Positions 35,001 through 50,000 of a stretch of 64,000 bases of DNA are shown piece by piece (position 1 is the first letter of the stretch; every line of letters begins with the position of its first letter). The stretch is from Mycteria americana. Its lineage: Eukaryota; Chordata; Aves; Ciconiiformes; Ciconiidae. Below the pieces are notes generated by a model that saw only the letters and a list, made by a program, of their open reading frames with translations, did not search any database and was not told the DNA's origin. Location of the stretch: NCBI RefSeq assembly GCF_035582795.1, contig NC_134370.1:37745501-37809500 (forward strand). Reading direction: 5' to 3'. Made by a program: the position numbers and the translations under genes.

Positions 35001-38000
35001 CATATTGAATGTCAGTTCTATGGCTTCAATTGTCAGACCGCGGAACTGTGCTTACTGGGGAGAAATGTAAGCTAGGGAAGATGAGGTGGTTGTCAGCAAT
35101 TCATGTGTCAGAAAACAGGAAGTGCCTGAACAAGTGGATTAGTTAGATGCACAAGGTCACTTGGACTGGACAATAAAAGTCTAATAGTTCTGGAGGAATT
35201 TTAAAATAAAGCAGTTCAACTGCCCCAGTGGTAGTATACAGGCTTACTGAAATGGAGTGTTGTCATCTCAGATGCAGGAAAATGACTGAAAAGTCTTCCT
35301 GCAAATAGGGCTGAAACTTCTAAATGAACCTGATACATTGGAGGCTAACTGCATAATTTCTGAACTTAACTGTAGAGTCAGGCTGTCTTTTTACACAGAA
35401 CCTTAAAAAATGCTACTGAGAAGTCAAAGTAATTGAGGATTAAGAGCTAAAATACTGTTCTAGAATGAGGAAATGGTAAAGAAAGGGAAATCATAAAACA
35501 GGAGTGAATAGTAAAAAGGGTAATGGTAGAGGCAGGACACAGATTTCCTGAGTATGTACCCTGATTGCTAGCTGTTGCTGTAGAGATAGTGCTACATGCA
35601 GTTGGATTAAGCTAATGTGGGCATGTCCAGTTGGACTGCAACGCCAGCTTTGGTTTGTTTTGATATATCTTATTGTTAAGACAAGTATTTGTGCTTAGGA
35701 GGGATCGTGACCTTGGATGTTGAGGGCTGTGATGGTCCCAATGTCATGTTGCCTTGGATAGTAATAAATGTTCTGGCATTGACCTTTTAATCTTGTAGTA
35801 AGGCCAGTAGGTCGTGAATTTAGATACATGGCTGATGATGTGTTAACTGTTACAACTTCTTAGGAAAGCTCTGAAGAGAATTTAGCCCTGTCCTTTCTTT
35901 TAATGTAGTGTTTTCTAATCTGTCTTTGATTTCCGGGCCCTTAAACATTTTCTGATGACAGTATGGATACCTATGTAGTAAATGTAAGTCTACTGACAAT
36001 CTTGCTTAGTTACCTTTCTGATTATTTTAGACTGTAAATTAATCTGTTAATAGACTGCTGTAACCATGCACGGGGGTGTGGGATGTAGCCACTGCTCTCG
36101 TGCTTCTGGTTTTGCCTGCAGTTGAACTTTGCCATATTTTTGTCACCTCATGATTTTCATTATGCAAAGTGGGTTATCTCTCTTCTAGAGTATAGTTTTT
36201 TAGAAAGAGAGGCGAAGTTGATCTCATGGGAAGCTTTCCATGTCGTGCCAGAGACTTCAAAGAGTTACGGAGTTAATTGCAGAGACTAGAGCTTGGCAGT
36301 GTTGTGTGCAGTGACTTGTGCTGGAGGACCAGTGGTGTGCTGCATTGTGTATCAGTCCTAGCATTTTACAATATAGTGTTTATAGACTTGAATTTTGAGG
36401 ATAACATAAGTTTATGGATAGGTGCTCATGATATTTGCTAGGTTGGTGTGCATTTCTGATCTGCTACAGACGGCGAGGTGACACAATTTTGCCATTGTGA
36501 TTTAACTAACATTTAATAAACTAAATTCAGAGCATACATTAGTAAATACAGTTTCGTTGCAACTCTGAACTTGCCTTTCAGGGGAGGGGAAGCATTTATT
36601 AATAACTTTATAATAAGAGATTTTATACAAACAAATCTGAGTAATTTGTGATATATATGAAGAAAGTCTGTTAAGTTTTCTTCTCTCCTCCTTTATTTAA
36701 CCTGAGAAATAGGAAGAATACAGCACCTGGTTTGCCTGATCTTTTTGGAGAGTGTATCTTAGAAGCAGTGTGGAGGAAAGAATTTATCTCAGGATGTTTA
36801 GTAAAAGCTGCCACCAAGTGGTTTAAGCAGATTTACTTTTCACATTAAAACCTTCTGTTTCCTGATAGGTGCTGATAAAAAGCAAACAAAAACCACCCCA
36901 AAACCGCAATTAGTTTGTTCCATAACATGTTGGCTGCAGGTTCCCACCTTGATGCTTTCCTATTAAGTACCATGGAGAGTCTCTCTCAAATACTGATCTC
37001 ATCTTCATGGCCGTTCTTACTCTGCTGCAGTTTAAGATTGTCTTTTTCCACAACAGGCTCAATCACTGATTGTGTTTAATTTAGGGAGAAATCATTTGAT
37101 TCTGTTCAGCATGGCAAAGACTCCGTCTCTACAAAGTAATGAGACTATGAGCCATGATCTTCAGGTCAGCAGAATTGATTTAATTTTGAGCAAACTAAAA
37201 AACTGTTACTCTTTTTCTGCAGGTGAAGTTCTAAAAAACTTAAATAAGTTCTACAAAAGAAAAGAAATCCAAAGACTAGGAGCAGAAAATGGATTAGATG
37301 GTAAGAAAATGTTCTAAGTTTTTTGTTGTTGTTGTTTTTAAAATGTGAAATTTGTTTTTATTTGGGTATGGTATTAGGTAGATCTGATCTTTTATGGGTC
37401 TCACGACACTGCTTGTTTAGGTTGTCTCTATCACTCAGTTCAAATAACCTTTATATTTACTTGTAATATCTCATGTTAAGGTATAGGTTTTTAATGGACT
37501 ACTTCAGTGTTTTGTTGGGTATTTACAAATTCGGTTTTGTGATCCCAGTCACATTCACTTTGTTCCTTTTTTTTGCAGCTCGTCTGTTTCACCAAGCGTT
37601 TATAAGCTTTAGGAAGTATATAATGGAATCCAGTTCTGTGAGTGCTGATTTGCATATTATTCTCAATGATATATGCTGTGGTGCAGGCAAGTATCTGGAG
37701 TGCTTGTAAAATAAAATATGCATTTTTTTTCTTGTTTTTGACCTGTATGCTTACCTACGTACCTGTGGACCCCCCTACTATGCTGTAAAATAAGTTAAAA
37801 ATCAATGCTTCCCCATTAGAAACATTTGTGCCCATCCTGTGGATTGTTCTGTCCTTAAATCTTCTGGAGTGGAAACAAAAGAGCTGGAGGTCTTAGCAAG
37901 AAGCAGCCTGGTTTTTTATAGCATCTATTCATTGCTGAAATGAAAACAGTACTGTTCCATTTATTTCTCTCTTAAAAATTCGGTAGTCACTAGGGGGCAC

Positions 38001-41000
38001 TTTGAGAGCTTTCTCCTGGCGAGGTGGCTTTAAGTACTTGGGAACACAGCTCTGTGACTCTGCTCTGTTTCCGTGTGGCACTAACAGAAGTGAGTGTTGT
38101 TTGCTTGCTTACTGCATTGTGTGTTATAATCAACGGCACTTAACTAAGAGGTGAAGCTAGCTGATAACAGCAGAAACAGCATTCTCCACAGTTTGAGCTG
38201 CAGAACTTTGGCATAGTATGTGTGTTTTTAATGATGGTAATTTAAAGGATACAGTGGCCATTAGTTTTGTCTTAAAATGTAAATGTGTAGATTTTAAATG
38301 TTTACTGTCTTAGGAAATTTAAAGTGTCTTTTTATGTTAGTTGTGCATAAAATCTTCCACGTGATTCCTCACTCCTTATTTACGTATATATGAGCATTGT
38401 TTATGTATGCCTTAAAACTCACATATATAGGAGTGTAAAGGGTTGTTTATTGTGGCAGTTTTGAAGTTTTTCAGTTAAGTTTTGCTTGTCCAAAGATGGT
38501 AATTGAAAATACTACAGTTTTTAAGTTCTTTACATTTTTTACAATAATTTTGATTCATTGAATACTAATTCTGAATTTAAAAACCAAAAGAAAACACTGC
38601 TTTTTGTGTGTGTGTGTGTTTGATAGTAAGAGTTTTTTAGATCCAGATAGTTCTTTGAAATTCTATGAGAGCTGGACAATTGGAGTGTGACCTGAAATGA
38701 GACCTTGAAGGCCACATAACTACTCTGCAAACGTTCAGAAGAGTGAACCTGCATGCCTCTTCTGAATTGATTTTTCTATTATTGTTTTCTCACCTAGGGA
38801 TTGGAGACTCACAATTTTGAACTGGCATCCCAAGTCTTAGTAGCTTAGGGAAGCTGCAAACTATTCTGTTTTTCTCTGTTTATTCATAAAAGCGTTTTAG
38901 AAGCTTTTATTTTATTGCAAGGCAGCACATGAATTTAGGAAGAAAACGCTAAAATCTTCTTAGGACAGAAAAGCTATTTCTCATCCAGCTTTTCCATAGC
39001 TTCTCATTTTATTTAGAAGTTCTCTAGATGTGTAGGCTAACCAGACTGAATATACTGGAATGAGATTTTTTTTTTTTCTGTACTATTGTATTTGCATTAC
39101 ATTGCTTAATGAGTCTGTGTACTCCTGTTAGTTTACCTTTCTGCCATTGAGATAATTCTTGAACTTTGTAGAGAGCCAAAAGTTGAAAGAATTACATAAG
39201 CGTGTAGTGGAAATAGTAGAAATTTTTTTAAAAGTTTATTACGTAAAGATGCACACCTTCAGACAAGCATGCAAACTTTCTTAAAAGGGTTTGTCTTCTA
39301 GGTCATGTGGATGATCTCTTTCCATTTTTCCTGAGGCATGCAAAGCAGATCTTTCCGATGCTGGACTGTATGGATGATCTGCGCAAGATCAGTGATTTAA
39401 GATTACCGCCCAACTGGTCAGTGTGTTTAAATGGTTGCAGCGTTTTCTTTCCTTAGTGTCATAGGATTTCACAGTTTGTGGACTTAAGCTTTATGACGTA
39501 TAATTGCAGTATATTTTCAGTTCCATTTCTCTGTTTTTACAATAATTTGTGTCAGGAACTCTTGTCTTTGTTACAAGATACATTGCAATCAATTACAAGG
39601 AAAATAAGATTAAATCAGCTATGAAAGGTGCTGAGTTGGTATCGCCTTTCCAGAAAGCTGTCTTCTGGCCGTATCTGTTTGGGAGGTAGCATGCCAGAAC
39701 ATTAAAATGTTAATATACCCAAGGAGAGAGACCACAGTAATGAGAATTATTTTGAACACAATGTGTGAATTCCACTCTAAATCTTTGAAAGCATTGTATG
39801 ATTTAGAAGATGAATGTATAAGACATAGTAATCTCTCTATACTGTCTCTATTTAAGAACTTGATCTTTCTGCTTTCAACACACATTAAAAAGTCTATTAA
39901 TAAGTAATTGTTTAAACTAATTTGCAATTTCCCCTGAATCAGTATCCAGAACACCAGATAAATGTTCAACAGATCTGCTTTTTTGTGTATGTTTTAGGTA
40001 TCCAGATGCCAGGGCTATTCAGAGAAAGATAATATTCCATGCTGGTCCTACAAACAGTGGAAAAACTTACCATGCTATCCAGAGATTTTTGTCAGCAAAA
40101 TCTGGAATATACTGCGGTCCATTAAAACTTCTGGCTCATGAGATCTTCCAAAAGAGTAATGATGCTGTCAGTATGTTATATTACTTACCTACATCGTTAG
40201 TACTGGAACAGTCTCATGAATGCATGTTTGTAAAGTACTGTAGTTGCTTAAGGTAGTCCATGAAGCAGAGTGTTTGAATGGGGGCCTTTGCTTTGCACTA
40301 GTGTCAGCTCATGTGAATACCAGTTGTGCATTTCGGCTTTAGGTGTGTAGAATGGAACATCATTTCCCCAAATGGAGCATCACTTTCCCCAAAGCACATG
40401 CCATGCAATCATCCCCGTAACCTGTCTCCATTTTCCTGTAATTTTTCCCTCCCCGGGTTTAGCTAGGTTCTACTGTTAGCTTTTTCAGTGTGGAAACCGT
40501 GGCTTCTTTTGCCCATGACTTTTATTTTAGCTTGTATGCAATAAATTACCCTTTTTTAACTCCCTTCAACCTTCTGATTCAGTGTTTAAACATATTTCAC
40601 TCAACCATCTAATAAAAAGTTCTGCAGCTTCATTTGTGTTGAGTTGAAGAGCAGTGCCCTATATCAGGTCTCTAGAGGAAGCTTACATTAGTACTTTTTT
40701 TTATCGCCTCCAGCATCTTTTTGAAGGCTCCTCACCAGTGTGTTTCCAGCTGCACAGAACCACACCAGTTCTGAAGCATTACAATAACACATCACATGTT
40801 AATGCAGCATAGTGTGTATGTACAGTAGTGTTTACCAAATGGTCTTGTGATTTCTCTTTTTTTGATAAGTCTATGATTTAGAATTTGTAATTCCTATTAC
40901 TGGTTTGTCAAAGCAACACATAAGAAAGATTGGCTTGTCCTAGGAGACACCTGTAACATGGGTACCATGTAGTGAATGTGGATACCATGTACTGATGTTC

Positions 41001-44000
41001 CTTGTTAGTAGAGTTACTGCACATTTTTTGTATGTGTTTAGTGTGTGTGAGGACTTTTCACTTGGCAGCACATGGGTCATATGTAGCCCTTGAGGCTTAA
41101 ACAGGGCTTCCTGCATGGCTCTACAGGTGGCTGTTGATATGGAAGGAGCAGCCATCTGCCTGAGATTCAGCCAGAGTAGAGCTTACAGAGGGTGGTGGCC
41201 CCAGCTGTCTCTCACAGCTAGTCCTCAAGGGCTCTTGCTGTGTGAGTATAAGGCAGCAGGTGAGACACCCAACAGGGCAATCACCAAATGAACTGGAGAA
41301 GGCTGGAGCTTGAAGGCTCCTTCACTGCTGGGCCTTGCTTTATGAGCTCCTTGTACTACAGCTCTTGTGACAGTTCTTGCAGATGTGACAGCTCTGAAAT
41401 GCTCAGAGGAAGACGTAATCTCCTGCAGGAGTAGGGGAGGGCATCTAATTACAGATACTACCTCTCCATTATACCCTTCAGTCTGATAGGTCAGTCTTAA
41501 ATACAGGGCACAAATCTCAAAAGGCTGAGTAGTTATTTTCTGGATAGCTTCCATTTTACTGTCTTAGAAACTACTTTAAGAAACTGATTTTTTTCCCCTT
41601 TCAAAAGGGGATTCTGTTATAGTAAAGAAACTTAACATGAGTTTTCTGAATTCCTTTAGAATGTGCCATGTGACTTGGTGACAGGAGAGGAGCGTGTGTA
41701 TGCCAGTGAAGATGCCAGACAAGCTCCTCATATTGCTTGTACCATTGAAATGTGCAGCACTAATACGCCTTGTATGTATATATAATTGTTTCAGTCATAT
41801 CTATAGTATCTTTATATGTATTATTGCTTGGACTCTGAAGTAGCTGAGCTATTCCTTTTCACTCTTATTTGAACAATTTCTGAACTATATTAGAGCAGTT
41901 AATAAAACCTGGATCATCTCAGAATAGCTTTTTGGTGGTAGAGGATTAACTTGATTTGAGCAACCTTTTTTAGAAAGCCTTCTGAGTTCCTTCCTTGTTG
42001 TATTGCTGTTCTAGATGCTCTTCCTTGGTGCATCGTATTTTTCTTTTTTGTTTTAAGATGAAGTTGCTGTGATTGATGAAATTCAGATGATCAGAGATCC
42101 TGCCAGAGGGTGGGCTTGGACAAGAGCCCTTCTAGGTAAGCTTGTTTGTGTTGACAATGAACGAGTTTAATGTGACTATAAATGGCACATTAAATTCAAG
42201 CTTAGCAGTCAGTATATTCGTAAGTGGTTACAATATGTGATGCAAAATAAAAGCGAGTATTGTTTCTTCGTATGTCTTCTCACAGCAAGTTAGAGGCATA
42301 CTCTGGCTCAAAGGATTTGTCTGTATGGCAGCAAGTTACCTGTCATGCTTTACTTAATGAATGTTTTTTGTTCTCTAAGTTACACAGATGCCTCTCTTAG
42401 TTTTGCTTTCTTGGATAATACAGAGTCTTTGTGTTGTTACACTGTGCTGTACTTTTACATGGATTATTTTCTAGAAATATGCTTTTTTGTTCAATTAAAA
42501 CAACACAATTTTTCAGAGATTTCGTTATGAAGAGATACTGTTAAATGTATGGCAAGGTGGCGAACATTAAATATTTTATAGTGTTAATTTCAAATGGCTC
42601 ATTTATAGAGCTGCACTGATCTGTTAAATTCTTAGAAGAATGCTTCTTTTGATAATTTTAGAATTTTTCAAGATGAATTTTTGAAACTCATTTTTCCTCA
42701 GATTTTGAACCTCAGATTCCTCAGATTTGGAATCTGATCTCCCCCCCCCCCCCTTCCCTTCACTGCTTTTGATGCTGAGTTTAACAGGATGATTTGTCAC
42801 ACTTCCTCTACCTCCTGTTTTTTTCCTTTTTTCTATTCTGACTGCATTAGAGATGTATTCATAATTTTAGAAGGTCATGCAGAAAACAAAGCTCTTCAGT
42901 TCTGCTGTGGTTTGGGAGTTACTAAAACATTAGCAGTAAATAAAACATACTCAAAGCTTTGCTCCATTTGTTCAGTGGTTGAGGGTACCTCTTGTTTTGG
43001 CTGAGAGGGTGCAACAAAGTATTGGCTGCTTTGATTATCATACTAATGGATTTCCAAGCATCACTTGCTGATATGAGATCAAGAGCAGCTCTAAGGAAGT
43101 AGTCTGTTGTGGGAGAAGCTTTAGGTACTGATTTGGGATGTTGAAGGAGGTGAAATACAGTCCTCACTGATGTGTTTAGCAAGCAAAATGTGATTTTGGG
43201 GTAACTTAAAAGTCAGCTAAAGCTACTGTTGTCTATAAATATGTAACATTTTGCATTTTATTTCATTGGATCTTGTTCAGGACTCTGTGCAGAAGAAATC
43301 CACGTTTGTGGAGAAGCTGCTGCTATTGACTTGGTGACAGAGCTCATGTACACTACAGGGGAGGAAGTTGAAGTAAGATTTTTAATTCTGTAAAGTTACG
43401 GACATAACATCAGGTCCTCCTTGCTGGAAAACAGGGAGAAATTTAGGGTCTTTCGGGGGTTATCACTGATCAAAGTTATTCTTGCAGGAGTTCTTGTTAA
43501 AATGTTTCTCAATTCCTGTAAACCAAAGGAGATTTAGCAAAGGGTTTTTTTGTTTGTTTGGTTTTTTTAATAGTGGTATTGTTTTGCTTAAAGAAGCTAA
43601 GTGCTTTGCAGAGTTCTCAGGGAATGCTACAGCTGTTTAGGGGCTTTCTTTACAGTTCTGTTCTTCCTGGAGGGCACAGTGCCCTCAAGTTTGCTGAGGT
43701 TACTGGATCTGTTGATTACTGGATCTGTTGATAGTTATTCTCCGTATGATGCAGAAAGGAGTTAAAAGAGCTAACACCTCCAGAAGAAAGTGATTGAAAG
43801 ATCTCTGAAACCCAACTTTACTGTCATAATTTTTTTTTTCCTTGGGAAGATTCCTTTGTGAAGAGTATTTAAAAACATAAAATTTGGTCCTAAGAAAGTC
43901 CAGCCTGCATGATTTCCTGGTGAATTAGCTGTAGCTTTATATATCTTTGCATGGTGGGGTATGTAATTCTGAAAGGGGACCAGTTACACCATTCAGATGA

Positions 44001-47000
44001 CTGAGTGAAAACAGACTCTGATTTCTTGATAGAATTGCTGCATAGCCTGTATACTTCTTTTCTTGAATCTACCTTACATGTAAAAATATACAGTTCTTCT
44101 GTTTCTTGAAAAGGCTGTATAGTTCTCAGGTTGGGAAGTGCTGCAGGTATGTAAGTGCATATGGTGTATGTCACCTTCTCCCCAGTAATTATCCCTTCAG
44201 GACTGTGAGAGGTCCCTTTGTGTTACAATCAGTTGTGATAATAATCATGCTGGCTGATATTCCACAGGAATTTTTCATTTAAAAACATGTTATCTTTGAC
44301 AACTCCTTTGATTCTAGGTCCGAAACTACAAGAGACTCACTCCTCTTACTGTGCTGGATTATGCCTTAGAATCTTTAGATAACCTCCGTCCTGGGGACTG
44401 CATTGTCTGTTTCAGTAAGAATGACATTTATTCTGTCAGTCGACAGATTGAAGCCAGAGGATTAGAATGTGCTGTCATATATGGCAGTCTGCCACCAGGT
44501 AAAGCACTCTTCCTTTTATTTTTAAAGGGACATTCTGCTTTTTGCTGCTTTCTTAGATAAAACTTCTAAAATGAAGCAGTACAAGTTTTCCTAGTTTTGC
44601 ATCTCTATATAGTTAGGGAAAGTAATCAACTTTCATTGACTGGTGTTTTAATCTTAGGATTAGACCTTTACTATGTACTTAATATTGATCTTCAGATAGA
44701 TGTAATTAAATGAGGTCTATCCACGGATCTGGGAATGATTTAAATCCCTCCTGCCCCCTTCCCCCAACAACAGCCAAATACCAATCAAATACCCTTTTTT
44801 TTTTTTTTTTTTTTTTTTTCCCCTCAGCCTATTATAGAGGCATTGGGCTTAGTGATACATTGTCTTTGTTTTGTAAGAAGAGTTTGTGATGTGAAGTGTT
44901 TTGTCATTCTGTTTTAGGAACAAAACTTGAACAGGCAAAGAAATTCAATGATCCTGATGATCCGTGCAAAATTTTAGTTGCTACAGATGCAATTGGAATG
45001 GGACTCAATTTGTAAGTACTTGGAGCAGGTGATGGTATGATTTCTTTTTTTTTTTCTTCCCCCCCCCCCCCCCCCCCCCCGGTGTGATACCTGCATTCAT
45101 TTCCTCGCTTCTTTCTCCCCAGTTTGTCTAATTTGGCTAGATATCTGCTCTGTCTAGCTAACACAGTACATGCACTTTAATTCTAAAGTAGTGATCAATT
45201 TGATTGGGTAGAACTAAGCTTTAATTTTAAAACTGATTCTAATAATTAAATGACTCACTTGGCCTAATTCTGTGTGATAGTAGGCACTGTTAAGATCCTT
45301 TCAATTCACTGGAGTCAGATGTGCTAGGTTGTCAGAGTATCAGTCTCTTGCATTTCTGAAACGTAGAGCAAGTTCAGTCCAGTTTCAGGTGTATTTTGTT
45401 GCTGAAGGTAATGCGGTCACATTGCTATAAACTACTGAGGCAGATGTTGATGAATGGATTGGGACTCTATTAGAACACAATTGATGTGTGTAGGGATGAT
45501 GATTCTCCTGCAACTAACCAGTAGTCTTATGCTGGCCTTTTGAATATGCTGTGTCCATAAGTAGTATCTGTGGTCCCTTAATTTATAGAGGGGAAAAAAG
45601 CTCAAAAAAAAAAAAAAAAAGAAGGCTTTCATTCTTCTGTAGTATGTTGTATATTGGAAATAATTTTCAAAAAAGGATTCCTCTTTGTTTTTGTTCAAAT
45701 ATTTCAGGTGTATAAAAAGAATAATTTTTAACTCTATAGTAAAGCCAACTATGAATGAGAAGGGAGAAAAGGAAATAGACTCCATTACAACCTCTCAGGC
45801 TCTACAAATTGCAGGCAGAGCTGGGCGTTATGGCTCATCCTTCAAACAAGGAGAAGTCACTACAATGCATCGTGATGACCTCGTGCAGCTGAAGGAAATT
45901 TTGAGTGAGCCTGTGCGCCCTGTGAAGGTGAGAGGCTTAGTACCCAGTTTGTGCAGATGTGCTCTGGAGCAGTTTTACTACGTTCTGATCCCAAATTATT
46001 TTTTCCTTGTGTCTGTTTAAAAGTTAGTAATAAAAATGGATTGTGTCATGCCGGAGTGACTTTGAATGTATGTGCCATTTGGAGGCTTGCAATATTTAAT
46101 TTATATTTAAGCTGCTCTTTTAAGAATTAAAAGCTCAAACACAAAAGTTCTTAAGTTCCAGATAAGTGTGCTAAATAAACTGGACTCTGTAGGGTGCTTT
46201 GATTTATTGTATTTTGTCTTTCTGGATTTTGTTTCTGATGCACTAACTTAAGAACAATGTTGGGAATTAATGGAAATGTTTTTCTTTATTTTCTCTTTAG
46301 GCAGCTGGCCTACATCCTACTCCTGAGCAGATAGAAATGTTTGCTTATCATCTCCCTGATGCCACTCTATCCAATCTAATTGTAAGAATGATCAAAATAT
46401 TATCTTCTGCTTTAAAAATTAAGCATTGCTTATAGTCAGTGCTTTTGTATGAACATGCACTTTGTGAACCTAACAGCCAGCCTTGTGTGTATCTTTTATC
46501 AGTTGGATTCTTCTCTCTACTACAGCAGTGACTGCAAATACATTTAGAATGCTTAACTTTTCTGTGTTATAATAAACTTGAAAGCTGTTGAAGTGTGTAA
46601 ATATGTTTACACATGTTGAAGAGTGTGCAACAACCTTTTCATTTCACCTTTCCTGTATTTTAAATATAGACTTTTTTGGTCTGAGACTGAAAATATTAGA
46701 GACTTAAATTTTGCTAAATTTCTGTGAAAATTCCTGGGAAACTGGGCTGGTCATGTCAGATTTCTGTACATCTGAGAGCTACCTGATTTTTTTCCTGGTT
46801 CTGTGGACTTTATGGTAAAACAGTGTCTGCTTAACTTTGAGAAAACGGGTTTTGTGGGATCTACTTGATCTCATAATTAGCTGGAGAGTAGAATTTTTGG
46901 AAGTACCTAAACCTTTTAAAATAGAAATTAAGCTTCCAATGCTGTATTTAAAAAATAGTATCATGGGTTTTAGTACCCTGAGAAATTTTTAGCAGCTGTC

Positions 47001-50000
47001 ATGGATTTAAATGAGTATTATTGTTCTCTGCTGATGTGCTGTTTTGTAGCAAAGTGTATGATTTCTAACCTTGAGGTAAAAGATGATACTTGGAGACCTC
47101 CTGGAAGACGTAGGCTCGTAGGGTAACAGCACATCTTTAAAATTTTACTATTGAGAATTTCTGGCCTAGCATAGAAGTATTAAGATCAAAAAACCATGTT
47201 ATTATTGATCTCTTAAGTATTCAGTCATTTAATTAAGAAGCTCAGTGTTTCTTTAAAGATCTTTTAAAAAATCTTTCAAAGATTAACACTGGAGAAATAA
47301 TTTTGGGGGCCCATAAAAATTCCCCCTGCAATGTGCAGTGGCATCTCCTGTTTCTCCAAACCTTGGATATGTTTCAGGTATTCTTTGAACTCCTCTATTG
47401 CAATACCGTATTTATCTTGTGATTTTTTTCTTCCTAAAATAGATCTGTTCTTGACACTGGGCTAAAAATACCTAAATTACTGAATTTCATGCTGCAAAGT
47501 TAGCTTTTTGGGTCATGTTAAGTGACAAACCTGGAACGAGTTCTAAACGTAGTAGTGACTGGTTCCTGTGATGTTGTTCTTTGTAACTAAAATGTACACT
47601 TCCAGAACACTGTATTTGTTGCTTAGGAGACTAATTTAAAATGCTTAAATAAAGCATAGTGCATTATGTCTTCTCCTCTGATCCTGTGTTAGAGAATTTA
47701 ATGAAAATCCTGTTAAAAGAGTAGAGGGAACTCCCCTGCCCCCTTTTTTATTACTGTGGTGAAATTTGATGTTTTTAACTGTTCTTTCAGTATAACTAGC
47801 CTTTGAACACTAAATCATTTTTTGGATTGGTAATACAAAGTTTAACAAACCTCTCCTGTAATAACATTCTCTTCATTTGGTTATATTTTCACAGGATATT
47901 TTTGTGAGTCTCTCACAAGTCGATGGGCTTTACTTTGTCTGCAATATTGATGACTTTAAATTTCTAGCAGATATGATTCAGCACATTCCACTAAATTTGC
48001 GATCACGGTATGTCTTCTGCACTGCACCCTTGAACAGAAAAGAGCCTTTTGTGTGTACCACGTTGTTGAAGGTCAGTTATTTTTTTCCTCCAAAAAAAGT
48101 GGTATTTATATATTGGAGCAAGCGGGTCTTGGTGCATTGAGACTGTATCTAGCTGCTATATTTATTGTGGGTTTTGTCATTAGATCATTTGAGAGCATTC
48201 TTAAAGTGCTCACGGTGTAGCAATATAAAATAGCTGGAGAGAGATATATAAATTTTTTTTTTAAATTGCATTCTTCACCATTCTTATTGGCCAAAGCTTT
48301 TAACTTCTGAGAACTGATTCTCATTTTGTGATGTAAATTAAAATTTGGATAGCTTTTCTGTTCTTTGCCTCAGAGCATCCTACTGCTTGCCTTGCAGGTG
48401 ATCTTTGAACTGGGAGAGATCAGAATTGTGTAATGTAGTCATTTGTGCACTGTTGAGCTTTGCACTACAATGTGTCTAAAACTCGTCTTTAAGATACCGC
48501 TGCTTCAAGGTGTTAGTTTGTCAACAAAAGAAAAGAATGTGGGATTAAGTGTAAATGTTGATGTTATAATATAGTCACATAGGATTAAAACCCCAGAAAA
48601 TACAGTCCTGTAAGTTGCTCTCAGAATTATGTCATTTCATTTTTCAGGCCTGTTTGAACTGTTTTCCACTGTGCCCCCAGAGTGATTTTTTTGAGGAATT
48701 TGTAGTCAGCTGATTTCAGTTTTTCAGGATTAATAATTTTGTTTGGGACTGTTACTTTGTTAGACAGTATCGCCTTTTTCCCCTTTTAGAGACTGCATTA
48801 AACACTTTTAATAAACTAGTGTAAAAATGAAACTGATTTGTGCCCTCGTGTCACAGATATTAGACCTGTGCTTTTCAAAAATGGCTAATAATATTCTTTA
48901 AAAATCAAGTGATTGATTTAAAGAGTTGAAAAAAAAAATGTGCCTCACTAAGAAACTGCTGAGCATTCAGATCCCAAGTAATGAAGGTGCAGAGGGGCAT
49001 AATGTGATGTTGGAGGGAGGCAGGCTGTAGTGTGAATGCCTGTGTGAATTTAAGCCCCATTCCTTGGCAGAAAAAACCCCAACTTCTGGTAACAGCCAGT
49101 TAGGAAGCAGTTATTACAAGTCATCAGTGCTCCTGAAAATTTTAAATTTAAATCTTATTTGGCTTGTTTATCTGTTAGTAAAAGAGGTGAGATGTCTAGG
49201 TTTCAGAAGGGCTGATTTCTAGTGCAGATTAATCTGTTTTGGTTGTGAATAGTGTGTTTCCTAAGTCAGGGAATACATTTAAGATTTTCTCAACACTGGA
49301 GATTCTGAAACAAGATAATTAACAAAATAGGAGCACGAGAAGAAGAAAAGACAAAGTCCATCTGCTTTGCTAGATGAAATCATATGCCTTCAGTGTTACG
49401 CTTTTCTGGATAGCTCTATGCTTTTGTTGCTTAACTCTGTGCCTGGCCCATGGACAAATGGTGTTAATGAGGCCCTAGAATGACATGACTCCTGTGTTGA
49501 GTAATTAAGTAAAAGAATGTGTGGCATTTGGGCTGTGTGAAACAAAGCGGGTATTTTCTGGAGTATTCTATGTATACAGATTCAAGGGAATTTAACTCAT
49601 TGGGGATTTCTTTCCTGACTAACTGAGGACTTCACTGAATCTGCTTATGTTTCAGTTTGCAAGACAGTTCAGTAGAAATGAGCCTCTGACGTTTGACTGG
49701 CTCTGTCGGCACACGAAATGGCCGTTAGCAGCTCCAAAGAACATCAAAGAACTTGTACACCTTGAAGCTGTTCATGATGTTTTTGACCTCTATCTGTGGT
49801 TAAGGTATTGTGTTTGTGCTTGAAAATTATTTTTATTTTTTCCTAATATTTATGACTTACAGTCCTAGAAAAGTAGTGTCTTCAAGCCTGTGTGTATGTG
49901 GTGCAGTATGGGCTCCTTTGGCCCTTTAGAGTATCTTGGCAAATGCAAATGTAGCGATGTTGTGGGAGCAAGTCATGGGTTCTGCAGAGAACAGTTTGTG

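Noticed and set aside
41041-41560. Moderately GC-rich block in SUPV3L1 intron 5 as a transposon copy
   Set aside because: I could not match it to any CR1, LTR or DNA transposon ends, and no target duplication was found; a repeat-library search would decide.
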